Source: Candidatus Homeothermus arabinoxylanisolvens
GTDB taxonomy: Bacteria > Bacteroidota > Bacteroidia > Bacteroidales > Muribaculaceae
NCBI GenBank assembly: GCA_001689405.1
Contig: LUJO01000024.1
Span: 1-17,968, forward strand
Direction: 5' to 3'
Length of the DNA stretch: 17,968 nucleotides
This document shows positions 8,414-15,415 of this stretch, piece by piece; position 1 is the first letter of the stretch; each line of letters begins with the position of its first letter. A program made the translations under genes and the position numbers. The notes under the pieces were generated by a model, which made no database searches, was not told where the DNA came from, and worked only from the letters and a program-made list of their open reading frames with translations.

Positions 8414-9286
8414 TTAGAATGGCAATTCGGATAAGTATTCTCCTTCCGGTTCATTTACAGTATTAGACATGAACTGAAAAGATAAGTCAGATAGTCTAGC
8501 AATATAATTATCTTTTACAAAAAGATTATCTAGTTCTTCTCTTCTTGTTTTACTCAATGACACAAATTTTAGTTCCTGTTCAACACCTAAAAATCTTCGT
8601 CCACATAGATTTGCTGCTATTCCTGTAGTGGAAGATCCTGCGAAAGGATCAAGAATCCAATCATGTTCGTCAGTGCTGGCGAGGATGATGCGAGTGAGAA
8701 GAGCCAATGGCTTTTGTGTGGGATGTTTGCCGCATGATTTCTCCCATCGGGCGATTGCCGGAAGACGCCATACGTCAGTCATTTGCTTACCGTCATTGAT
8801 TGCTTTCATAAGTTCGTAATTATACTTATGAGGCACCTTTGGACACTTACGCGCCCAAATAATGAACTCCGTCGAATAGGTAAAGAAACGACATGATATG
8901 TTTGGCGGTGGATTAGTCTTTGCCCATGTGATAACATTAAGTATCTTATAGCCAAGTTCGGTCAGAACATTAGCTATTGAAAATATATTATGATGAGTTC
9001 CAGAAATCCAGATGGTTCCGTTGTCTTTAAGCTTTTCACGGCATAACGACAGCCATGTGCGGTTAAACTCCATGATAGATTCCGGAGAGCCGCCTTTATC
9101 CCATTCGCCTTTGTCAACACACACAACCTTTCCTGCCTGATAGCTTATGCCACCGTTAGAGAGGAAATAGGGAGGGTCAGCGAAGATCATATCAAACTTA
9201 AAATCAAACTGAGGGAGCACATCAAAGCTGTCACCATGTACAATGGTGAAGTCCCGATTATCTGATTTGTAGAATGATTGTATCAT
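8414..9286 (-). CDS. DpnA-like adenine-specific DNA methyltransferase (class beta)
   Basis: A 290-residue DNA methyltransferase transferring a methyl group from S-adenosylmethionine to adenine (N6) or possibly cytosine (N4). Catalytic motif IV DPPY is at 37-40 and precedes the SAM-binding motif DPFAGSSTTG at 213-222; this order defines the beta class. KHPTQKP at 187-193 is the usual segment before the SAM site. The sequence after DPPY (FLSNGGISYQ, then a KGEWDK box near 59-64) closely resembles M.DpnIIB (DpnA) and M.MboIB, second methylases of GATC R-M systems; related enzymes such as M.HinfI recognise other sites. It is the last gene of the operon, and its ATG overlaps the preceding TGA (ATGA). 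It may protect GATC, including single-stranded DNA, or pair with the second nuclease. Confidence 0.88.
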   Translation of the reverse strand: MIQSFYKSDNRDFTIVHGDSFDVLPQFDFKFDMIFADPPYFLSNGGISYQAGKVVCVDKGEWDKGGSPESIMEFNRTWLSLCREKLKDNGTIWISGTHHNIFSIANVLTELGYKILNVITWAKTNPPPNISCRFFTYSTEFIIWARKCPKVPHKYNYELMKAINDGKQMTDVWRLPAIARWEKSCGKHPTQKPLALLTRIILASTDEHDWILDPFAGSSTTGIAANLCGRRFLGVEQELKFVSLSKTRREELDNLFVKDNYIARLSDLSFQFMSNTVNEPEGEYLSELPF

Positions 9287-10053
9287 ACTATACGGAATCT
9301 TCCTGAACGGATTAATTTTATAGAATTATAGTCCTGTTCATCTGTAAACTCAAATAGCCATAAATTGAAAATATTTTCTCCTTTAATTATAGTCTTTTCA
9401 AAGAAAAGCGTTTTTACGGGCTTCGTTGTATTAATGCTCCATTGTCTATATGGATAGTACAATTGGCGGATGATAGTATCTTTGGCTCTTGAATTCTTTG
9501 CTTCAACAAGTACAATCGAGTTTTTACCTTCATATCCTGCGTCAACCTCAGTTTGTACACCTTCAACTGAAAGGTAATGGTTTCCAACTTTAAAAGAGAA
9601 GGATGGAGTGTATTTGCGACCCCGAATCGTCAGTACCAACGATTCGTCATTCATAAATGTTCTGATTAATGAGTTGGCATAAGCAAAATCGACAAATTGC
9701 ATTTCAGAGTCTCCGACCAATGAGGATTCGAGATCAAATGATAGCTTCTTAATATAATCCTCTATTGGAGTTTCAATTTTAGGTAGTTCGACGTATCCTT
9801 CTCCTTTGAGGATATAGTACGAGCCATTTTTCTTAGGTAAAATGAACAATCCATTCTCCTTAAACACAGTCGGTCTACTATTACGCGTGTCTTGTTTGCA
9901 TAGAGTACGAACTTCTCTGTCTGAAGTGCTTTGGAAGCCGCCAACAGCTTTCTTTATGTCATCAGCAGTTAGTATATACGGACTTGCTTCAAAATCGTGA
10001 CTATAAATGTCATAATCATCGAATATTTTCTTCCAAGGAATATCTTTCGCCAT
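9283..10053 (-). CDS. Putative type II restriction endonuclease (PD-(D/E)XK), second nuclease of the operon
   Basis: A 256-residue protein I cannot name with confidence, but which looks like a type II restriction enzyme. Residues 164-186 form a PD-(D/E)XK-like core: EGVQTEVDAGYEG, then a hydrophobic strand ending VEAK, giving probable catalytic D171, E184 and K186. A following helix holds RQLYYPYRQW (196-205), a pattern I associate with restriction-enzyme-like nucleases. The N-terminal 100 residues could be a DNA-recognition region, with a likely helix-turn-helix near 28-50. It starts one base after the DpnII-type gene stops and overlaps the downstream methylase by 4 bases. Translational coupling with that methylase suggests the two may form a second specificity; alternatively it is an accessory nuclease. 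The sequence is strongly AT-rich. Confidence 0.6.
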   Translation of the reverse strand: MAKDIPWKKIFDDYDIYSHDFEASPYILTADDIKKAVGGFQSTSDREVRTLCKQDTRNSRPTVFKENGLFILPKKNGSYYILKGEGYVELPKIETPIEDYIKKLSFDLESSLVGDSEMQFVDFAYANSLIRTFMNDESLVLTIRGRKYTPSFSFKVGNHYLSVEGVQTEVDAGYEGKNSIVLVEAKNSRAKDTIIRQLYYPYRQWSINTTKPVKTLFFEKTIIKGENIFNLWLFEFTDEQDYNSIKLIRSGRFRIV

Positions 10054-10054
10054 T

Positions 10055-10876
10055 TTACTTTAGCCTCGCAATAAATTCAGAAATGTTAGTGAGATTATAC
10101 ACACTGGGGATGTGGGCAAATGCCTCTTCAAGTTTGTTGCGTGCCGCTCCCCAGCCGATTCCATCTGTAATCCACACGAATTCAAAACCGGGAACTGCAT
10201 TTATTTTCGGTGCAAGTTCGGAATATGAACGTGCAACCTCATTAAGTTTTGAGCCACCACCCGTATAGAAGTTTGCTTCGATGAGATAGACTTTCTCAGG
10301 GGTTCGTATAACGAAGTCAAACCGCTTATTGTCGGCGCCTAATGCTCTTACAATTTCCGGAAACTCGGTGTAATAAACCTCTTGCTCGAATGGGATTCCG
10401 TTTGCTGTCAGAATATTGGCAACAAGTCCCTCCATGATGTGGCCGCCTCTATTTTTGCGGGCATTGGAATCAAGACCTACTTCTACGCCAAAGACATAGT
10501 CCACAAGATTCTTGATTTGCTTTTTCTGAAAGACTTCGGTTAGACCGGTCCCGTTAAGGAACACTGTTACCTGTTCCGGAGAATTGAAGTAGTCGCTGAC
10601 GAGATGGATATTGCCATATGCGTCAATTGCCTTCTTCCTGTCTTTTGCCCGAACTGCAATAAGCACATCCAGCACAGAAAAGACCTTTGGATTCTCTTCC
10701 CACAATCTCTTGACAGCAGCCGCCATGTCCTCTTGACCAATCAGATAGTTAAGCTGGTTAAGTTTTATGGAAATAGCTTCGACATTGGCAGCAACTTTCG
10801 GGAAATCCACATAGTCCTTGAGAGAAAAGTGGGTTTCCTTCAGCGGTATCATGAAATCTGAAAATCTGTCTGACAT
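10055..10876 (-). CDS. DpnII-type restriction endonuclease (GATC)
   Basis: A 273-residue type II restriction endonuclease of the DpnII/MboI family, which cuts unmethylated GATC (R.DpnII itself is of similar length). The C-terminal half holds the nuclease core: E149 in RGGHIMEGLV (143-152), then KRFDFVIRTPEKVYLIEANFY (residues 184-204), giving D187 and an E200-x-N202 variant of the ExK motif, followed by TGGGSKLNEVARSY. The N-terminal 130 residues are helical. The start ATG at 10876 lies 4 bases after the stop codon of the Dam-type methylase gene, so methylase is translated first from a shared transcript, as expected to limit self-damage. GATC specificity is inferred from family membership and the methylase partner. 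Confidence 0.88.
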   Translation of the reverse strand: MSDRFSDFMIPLKETHFSLKDYVDFPKVAANVEAISIKLNQLNYLIGQEDMAAAVKRLWEENPKVFSVLDVLIAVRAKDRKKAIDAYGNIHLVSDYFNSPEQVTVFLNGTGLTEVFQKKQIKNLVDYVFGVEVGLDSNARKNRGGHIMEGLVANILTANGIPFEQEVYYTEFPEIVRALGADNKRFDFVIRTPEKVYLIEANFYTGGGSKLNEVARSYSELAPKINAVPGFEFVWITDGIGWGAARNKLEEAFAHIPSVYNLTNISEFIARLK

Positions 10877-10880
10877 AACG

Positions 10881-11828
10881 TTAGATGTTAAAGAGATTAG
10901 AGAGTTCGCCCTGATAATTCGCGTAGTTTCTAATCAGTAATTCTGTTAAAGTTCCGCGTTTGGTTGCATTGGCATTTATACACCTCTTGGCATATACTCT
11001 TTCAATGAAGAAGTTTTCATATAATCTATCAAAGAAATCATCTTCTGCATTACGGCCTTTACAGTCAGAGTTACTGAGCATTGCTAAGCAACCTCCGGCA
11101 GAGAGGTCTGAGTAAAAATCCTTCAAGCGGATTTGCTCGTTATCGTCAAACGATTCCTTTACATAAGAATTGAAGCTTGATGTTGCATCGAGAGGACGAT
11201 AAGGCGGGTCAAAATAAAAGAATGTATATCCTTGAACGTGTTTCGATGTATGTGAGAAATCGCCATTAAGCAGTTCAACTTTCTGTAATAGTTCGCTGTC
11301 AGCAAGAATCAACTCTTCATCGCAGATTGTCGGATTGGCATACCGTCCAAACGGTACGTTAAATCCGCCTTTGGAATTCTCCCGATATAGACCGTTGAAA
11401 CAAGTACGATTCAGGAATATCATATAGGCTGCTTCCTCAACATCTGTCAGCGTCGCTTGGTTGAACCTATTTCGGATGTCGAGGTAAAAATCCTTTTGCT
11501 TATCATATTCTACCAATGCCTTAAATGCGTTTTGGAGTTCATTTAAGGTGTCGATTAATGAGAAAGGCTCGTCACGGATGACGGTATAAGTCTTTATGAG
11601 GTGGGGGTTGATGTCGTTGACAATAGCCCTTTTGATATTTGGATACTTCTGGAGCATGAAAAAAAGCATAGCACCTCCACCCACAAATGGCTCGATGTAG
11701 GTCACATCATCTTCGCGACGGAATGTGTCCGGCAAAAATGAGTCTATGGTAGGGAGCAACTGTGTCTTGCCTCCTGCCCACTTCAGAAAGGGCTTAGCCT
11801 TTGTTTTTGTCATAGTTTGCACTATCAT
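10881..11828 (-). CDS. Dam/DpnM-type DNA adenine methyltransferase (class alpha, GATC)
   Basis: A 315-residue N6-adenine methyltransferase of the D12/Dam class, which would methylate GATC and protect the host from the DpnII-type nuclease. Motifs occur in alpha-class order: FLKWAGGK (14-21, motif X), EPFVGGGA (46-53, SAM-binding motif I), TCFNGLYR (142-149), and DPPY (207-210, catalytic). These match M.DpnIIA/M.MboIA. It is the first gene of the four-gene operon. The ATG at 11828 gives the longest form; the ATG at 11813 (MTKTKAKPF) is equally plausible and needs only five fewer residues. Upstream lies a structured 5' region. The usual DpnII operon is methylase-methylase-nuclease, so this methylase-nuclease-nuclease-methylase order is different. 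Confidence 0.93.
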   Translation of the reverse strand: MIVQTMTKTKAKPFLKWAGGKTQLLPTIDSFLPDTFRREDDVTYIEPFVGGGAMLFFMLQKYPNIKRAIVNDINPHLIKTYTVIRDEPFSLIDTLNELQNAFKALVEYDKQKDFYLDIRNRFNQATLTDVEEAAYMIFLNRTCFNGLYRENSKGGFNVPFGRYANPTICDEELILADSELLQKVELLNGDFSHTSKHVQGYTFFYFDPPYRPLDATSSFNSYVKESFDDNEQIRLKDFYSDLSAGGCLAMLSNSDCKGRNAEDDFFDRLYENFFIERVYAKRCINANATKRGTLTELLIRNYANYQGELSNLFNI

Positions 11829-11853
11829 TCAGATACAAGCTAATAAACAGAAA

Positions 11854-11909
11854 AACTCCAGTGTAGCATCTGAAGGCCGACCAAAGCCTGTAACGACTAC
11901 AGTGGAGTT
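11854..11909 (-). promoter_or_regulatory. Large stem-loop in the leader of the R-M operon
   Basis: AACTCCAGTGTAG (11854-11866) and CTACAGTGGAGTT (11897-11909) pair in 12 of 13 positions around a 30-base loop, which itself contains a small AGGC/GCCT pairing. It lies 26 bases upstream of the methylase ATG. A leader structure could tune translation or transcription of the R-M genes, or it may be a terminator or recombination relic at the island edge. No T-run follows on either strand. Confidence 0.4.
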
Positions 11910-11920
11910 CTCAAAGTTTG

Positions 11921-11954
11921 TTCGGCTCGCGCCGTATGTCTTTGTTTGTGATTA
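11921..11954. repeat. Right copy of imperfect direct repeat flanking the R-M island
   Basis: It starts TTCGGCTCGCGCCG (11921-11934) and ends TTTGTTTGTGATTA (11941-11954). The same order and spacing are seen at 8110-8144, in direct orientation. The core TTCGGCTCnnGCCG can fold as a small hairpin. Confidence 0.45.
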
Positions 11955-11992
11955 GATGGTCATTTTCAGATTCGCGTTACTCTTCCTAAATA

Positions 11993-12000
11993 CAAATGTA
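11993..12000 (-). promoter_or_regulatory. Possible -7 element of the R-M operon promoter
   Basis: On the minus strand this reads TACATTTG, an exact TAnnTTTG match. It would start the R-M transcript near 11987, with a leader of about 160 bases containing the stem-loop at 11854-11909. No matching -33 TTTG was found at the expected spacing, so this is tentative. Confidence 0.35.
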
Positions 12001-12085
12001 CAAAGAATTTCTGACATGATAATCGTATATGCAAAAAAATGTAGAGTCAACAAGTAAATTACGGCAGATGAATCATTATAATAAT

Positions 12086-12117
12086 TTTGCATTTGCCGAG
12101 GGGATGTAGTAAATTTG
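12086..12117 (+). promoter_or_regulatory. Promoter of the pyrB-pyrI-glyA-plsC operon
   Basis: TAAATTTG at 12110-12117 exactly matches TAnnTTTG, and TTTG at 12086-12089 lies 20 bases upstream as the -33 box. Transcription would begin near 12124, leaving a leader of only about 20 bases before the pyrB ATG. That leaves no room for a leader-peptide attenuator. A second TAnnTTTG (TAATTTTG, 12082-12089) overlaps the -33 box. Confidence 0.6.
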
Positions 12118-12143
12118 CACATACATTTATCATTCCTTAAGCG

Positions 12144-13067
12144 ATGAACAGTAACAGCCTTGTATCAATTTCCGATATCAGCAAAGAGGAAATAATGCGT
12201 TTGCTGCGTCAGGCGCGATACTTCGAGAAGCATCCCAATCACAAAATTCTGGAGGGGCGCGTGGTCGCGACATTATTTTTCGAGCCGTCGACCCGTACGC
12301 GACTTAGTTTTGAAACAGCGGTAAACCGTCTCGGAGGCCGTGTAATCGGATTTTCCGACGCGAGTACCACAAGCTCGTCAAAAGGCGAGACTTTGAAAGA
12401 CACCATCAAGATGGTGAGCAATTATGTAGATCTGATTGTCATGCGCCATTATCTCGAAGGAGCCGCCCGATATGCTACGGAGGTAACCGACGTACCGGTC
12501 ATCAACGCCGGCGACGGAGCCAACCAGCATCCCTCGCAGACAATGCTCGACCTCTACTCGATATACAAGACTCAAGGCACTCTGGAGAATCTGACCATAA
12601 CTATGGTAGGTGACCTGAAATACGGCCGCACGGTACACTCTCTGCTCATGGCCATGCAGTATTTCAATCCCACATTCAACTTCATTGCCTGCAAGGAGCT
12701 TCAGATGCCGCGCGAATATATCACTTTCTGTGAAGAGCACGGCATAAAGTACAACGAGTACACCGACTTCTCGCCTGAAGTGATCAACAGCAGCGACATC
12801 CTGTACATGACCCGCGTGCAGCGCGAACGCTTCACCGACATAATGGAATATGAGAAGGTCAAGAACCTGTACAACCTCAATGCCGCCATGCTTGAAAACT
12901 CGCGCGACAACCTGAGAGTACTTCATCCGCTTCCCCGTGTAAACGAAATAGATCAGGACGTGGACGACAGCCCCAAGGCCTACTACTTCCAGCAGGCACA
13001 AAACGGTTTATATGCGCGACAGGCCATAATTTGCCGCGCTTTAGGTATTGACATTCCTGAAGAATAA
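12144..13067 (+). CDS. pyrB: Aspartate carbamoyltransferase catalytic subunit
   Basis: A 307-residue catalytic chain of aspartate transcarbamoylase, joining carbamoyl phosphate and L-aspartate to form carbamoyl-L-aspartate, the first committed step of de novo pyrimidine synthesis in the cytoplasm. The carbamoyl-phosphate site FEPSTRTRLSF includes S49-T50-R51-T52. HPSQTMLDLYS begins at H129, and the aspartate-binding HPLPRVNEI begins at H261. Length matches the E. coli type (about 310). It is followed 8 bases later by pyrI, so the enzyme should be the regulated class B holoenzyme of catalytic trimers and regulatory dimers. It is the first gene of a five-gene cluster with a short leader. Confidence 0.97.
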   Translation: MNSNSLVSISDISKEEIMRLLRQARYFEKHPNHKILEGRVVATLFFEPSTRTRLSFETAVNRLGGRVIGFSDASTTSSSKGETLKDTIKMVSNYVDLIVMRHYLEGAARYATEVTDVPVINAGDGANQHPSQTMLDLYSIYKTQGTLENLTITMVGDLKYGRTVHSLLMAMQYFNPTFNFIACKELQMPREYITFCEEHGIKYNEYTDFSPEVINSSDILYMTRVQRERFTDIMEYEKVKNLYNLNAAMLENSRDNLRVLHPLPRVNEIDQDVDDSPKAYYFQQAQNGLYARQAIICRALGIDIPEE

Positions 13068-13075
13068 AAAACATC

Positions 13076-13537
13076 ATGACTACACCTAAGAAAGAACTCG
13101 CCGTAGCCGCTCTGCAAAACGGCACTGTGATAGACCGAATACCTTCGTCGGCGCTATTCAAAGCAGTCAGAATACTCGGCATCGAGAAACTCGACAAGCA
13201 CGTGACTATCGGCAACAATCTCGAGTCCAAGAAGCTCGGTACGAAGGGCATCATAAAAGTGGCCGATACGTTTTTTCCCGACGACGTGCTCAACCGCATA
13301 GCCCTTATCGCGCCGACTGCAAAAATCAACATAATACGCGACTTTGAAGTAGTAGAAAAATTTCCGGTCGTTCTGCCGCAGACAATCGTAGGCATTGTAA
13401 AGTGCGACAATCCAAAGTGCATAACCAATAATGAACCGATGAAAACCCGCTTCGAGCTAATCGATCCGGAAGAGCGCATAATACGCTGCCACTACTGCGG
13501 GCACTCGGTCAACGCCAAAGAAGCACAGATAAAATAA
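13076..13537 (+). CDS. pyrI: Aspartate carbamoyltransferase regulatory subunit
   Basis: A 153-residue regulatory chain that binds allosteric nucleotides (in E. coli CTP/UTP inhibit and ATP activates) and links catalytic trimers. The N-terminal allosteric domain spans about residues 8-100, with KLDKHVTIGNNLESKKLG typical of the family. The C-terminal zinc domain has four cysteines, C110, C115, C138 and C141, nearly identical in spacing to E. coli PyrI (109, 114, 138, 141). It lies 8 bases after pyrB. Its stop overlaps the start of the flavin-reductase gene by one base (TAATG), implying coupled translation. Nothing is unusual in length or motifs. Confidence 0.97.
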   Translation: MTTPKKELAVAALQNGTVIDRIPSSALFKAVRILGIEKLDKHVTIGNNLESKKLGTKGIIKVADTFFPDDVLNRIALIAPTAKINIIRDFEVVEKFPVVLPQTIVGIVKCDNPKCITNNEPMKTRFELIDPEERIIRCHYCGHSVNAKEAQIK

Positions 13538-14106
13538 TGGGAAAACAGGAGTGGAAACCCGGTACGATGATATACCCCGTGCCGGCTGTGCTTGTAAGCT
13601 GCGGCTCAGAGCCCGACAAGACCAATTTTTTTACCGTGGCATGGACCGGAACCATATGCTCCGACCCTGCCATGTGCAGTATTTCGGTAAGGAAGTCGCG
13701 ATACAGCTATGACCTCATCAAGGCCGGCATGGAGTTTACCATCAACCTCACGACAGAGGATATGGCGCGTGCCGTGGACTGGGCCGGTGTACGTTCAGGA
13801 CGCGACTATGACAAGTGGAAAGAGACAGGCCTTACCGCAGGAAAGGGCGTGAAGGTATCGTGTCCGTACATAAAGGAAGCGCCGCTAAGCATCGAGTGTA
13901 GAGTAAAGGACATAATCAGCCTCGGCTCGCACGACCTGTTTATAGCAGAAGTCCTCGACATACTTGCCGATGACCGTTTCATCGACAAGTCCACCGGGGC
14001 TTTTGACATGTCGCAGGCACGGCTTATAGCATACAGCCACGGGGCCTACTACAAGCTCGGCGAACAGATAGGACGCTTCGGATGGTCGGTAAAAAAGAAA
14101 GTATAA
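13537..14106 (+). CDS. Flavin reductase family protein (FMN-binding split barrel)
   Basis: A 189-residue cytoplasmic protein of the flavin reductase-like/flavoredoxin family, which binds FMN and reduces flavin or transfers electrons to a partner. Family signatures are the opening PGTMIYPVPAVLVSCG (about 7-22), TVAWTGTICSDPAMCSISVR (about 29-48), where WT and the SDP turn contact flavin, and a TINLTTEDMA segment near 68-77. A final SHGAYYKLGEQIG is typical of the shorter members. It begins on the last base of the pyrI stop codon and ends 21 bases before glyA, so it is co-transcribed. The physiological partner is not evident; position in the pyrimidine cluster does not prove a pyrimidine role. 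Confidence 0.88.
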   Translation: MGKQEWKPGTMIYPVPAVLVSCGSEPDKTNFFTVAWTGTICSDPAMCSISVRKSRYSYDLIKAGMEFTINLTTEDMARAVDWAGVRSGRDYDKWKETGLTAGKGVKVSCPYIKEAPLSIECRVKDIISLGSHDLFIAEVLDILADDRFIDKSTGAFDMSQARLIAYSHGAYYKLGEQIGRFGWSVKKKV

Positions 14107-14127
14107 TAACAATATAAACTGTAATTT

Positions 14128-15408
14128 ATGGAAAGAGACAATCGCATTTTTGACATTATCGAACGTGAGCACCAACGCCAGAAACACGGCATTGAACTTA
14201 TCGCTTCAGAGAACTTCGTAAGCGACCAAGTGATGCAGGCAATGGGTTCATGCCTCACCAACAAGTATGCCGAAGGATATCCCGGCCACCGCTACTACGG
14301 CGGTTGCCAAGTAGTTGACGAGGCAGAACAACTCGCCATCAACCGCGTCAAGGAACTTTTCGGCGCCGAATATGCCAATGTGCAGCCTCATTCTGGCGCA
14401 CAGGCCAATATGGCGGTTTTCATGGCCTGTCTTAAACCCGGCGACAAATTCTTGGGTCTGAACCTATCGCACGGAGGACACCTTTCTCACGGAAGCCCCG
14501 TGAACTTCTCGGGACTTATGTTTGAAGCGCTGGAGTACAACGTCAAAGAAGATACCGGACTTGTCGACTACGACCAGATGGAAGAGGTAGCTCGCCGCGA
14601 ACGTCCCAAACTGATTATCGGAGGTGCAAGCGCATACTCGCGCGAGTGGGACTACGCACGTATGCGTCGTCTTGCCGACGAGATAGGAGCGATACTCATG
14701 ATCGACATGGCACACCCCGCCGGACTTATTGCCGCCGGTCTGCTCGACAATCCCGTGAAATATGCCCACATCGTTACGTCAACCACCCACAAGACCCTTC
14801 GCGGACCGCGCGGCGGCCTTATACTGCTTGGCAAAGACTTCGATAATCCTTGGGGCAAAACCAATCCCAAAGGTGAGCTGCGCAAGATGTCGGCACTGCT
14901 CGACTCGGCCGTATTCCCCGGCGTGCAGGGCGGTCCTCTCGAACATGTTATAGCAGCCAAGGCTGTAGCCTTCGGTGAAGCTCTCCAGCCCTCCTACAAG
15001 GACTATCAGGCACAGGTGAAGAAAAATGCCGCAGTTATGGCTCAAGTTCTTGTCGACAAAGGCTATAAGATTATTTCAGGCGGTACCGACAACCACTGCA
15101 TGCTTGTCGACCTACGTACCAAGTTCCCCGATCTTACCGGCAAAGTGGCCGAGAAAGTACTTGTCGAAGCCGACATCACAGCCAACAAGAACATGGTGCC
15201 CTTTGACTCGCGCAGCCCGTTCCAGACATCGGGCATACGTCTCGGCACTCCCGCCATCACTACCCGCGGCGCTAAAGAAGAATTGATGGGCGACATCGTC
15301 GAGATGATCGACACGGTTCTTTCCAACCATGACAACCCCAAAGTCATAGCCGACGTACGCGAGAAGGTAAATAAGACCATGGAGTCATACCCCATGTTTG
15401 CCTATTGA
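14128..15408 (+). CDS. glyA: Serine hydroxymethyltransferase
   Basis: A 426-residue PLP-dependent enzyme converting serine and tetrahydrofolate to glycine and 5,10-methylene-tetrahydrofolate, the main source of one-carbon units for thymidylate and purine synthesis. The N-terminus ELIASENFVS, the YPGHRYYGG segment near residues 51-59, HGGHLSHG near 112-119 and the PLP-binding lysine K222 in STTHKTLRGPRGG are all intact, as is the C-terminal region around the RLGTPAITTRG motif. Length is typical of bacterial GlyA (about 417-427). It lies 21 bases after the flavin reductase gene and 7 bases before plsC. Pairing it with pyrBI supplies both pyrimidine rings and the methyl donor for dTMP from one transcript. 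Confidence 0.97.
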   Translation: MERDNRIFDIIEREHQRQKHGIELIASENFVSDQVMQAMGSCLTNKYAEGYPGHRYYGGCQVVDEAEQLAINRVKELFGAEYANVQPHSGAQANMAVFMACLKPGDKFLGLNLSHGGHLSHGSPVNFSGLMFEALEYNVKEDTGLVDYDQMEEVARRERPKLIIGGASAYSREWDYARMRRLADEIGAILMIDMAHPAGLIAAGLLDNPVKYAHIVTSTTHKTLRGPRGGLILLGKDFDNPWGKTNPKGELRKMSALLDSAVFPGVQGGPLEHVIAAKAVAFGEALQPSYKDYQAQVKKNAAVMAQVLVDKGYKIISGGTDNHCMLVDLRTKFPDLTGKVAEKVLVEADITANKNMVPFDSRSPFQTSGIRLGTPAITTRGAKEELMGDIVEMIDTVLSNHDNPKVIADVREKVNKTMESYPMFAY

Positions 15409-15415
15409 TCAGATC

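Larger units (their letters stand above)
11829..12143. other. Divergent intergenic region between R-M operon and pyr operon
   Basis: These 315 bases contain no gene. They hold, left to right, the AT-rich leader of the R-M operon, a large stem-loop (11854-11909), the right flanking repeat (11921-11954), a possible minus-strand -7 box (11993-12000) and the pyrB promoter (12086-12117). The switch from AT-rich island composition back to host composition occurs in or just after it. Confidence 0.6.

Noticed and set aside
8012..12143. Integrase- or transposase-mediated island with tRNA att site
   Set aside because: No integrase, transposase or tRNA gene is present at either edge; only imperfect direct repeats are seen.
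12378..13001. 207-codon open frame antisense to pyrB
   Set aside because: It lies fully within a certain gene, its product resembles no family, and it follows from codon bias of the opposite strand.
12877..13479. 200-codon open frame antisense to pyrI and the end of pyrB
   Set aside because: It spans two well-defined genes in opposite sense; the product is low in conserved features.
15398..15415. TTG start for plsC overlapping glyA
   Set aside because: ATG at 15416 directly follows the glyA stop codon and begins a normal PlsC N-terminal anchor.
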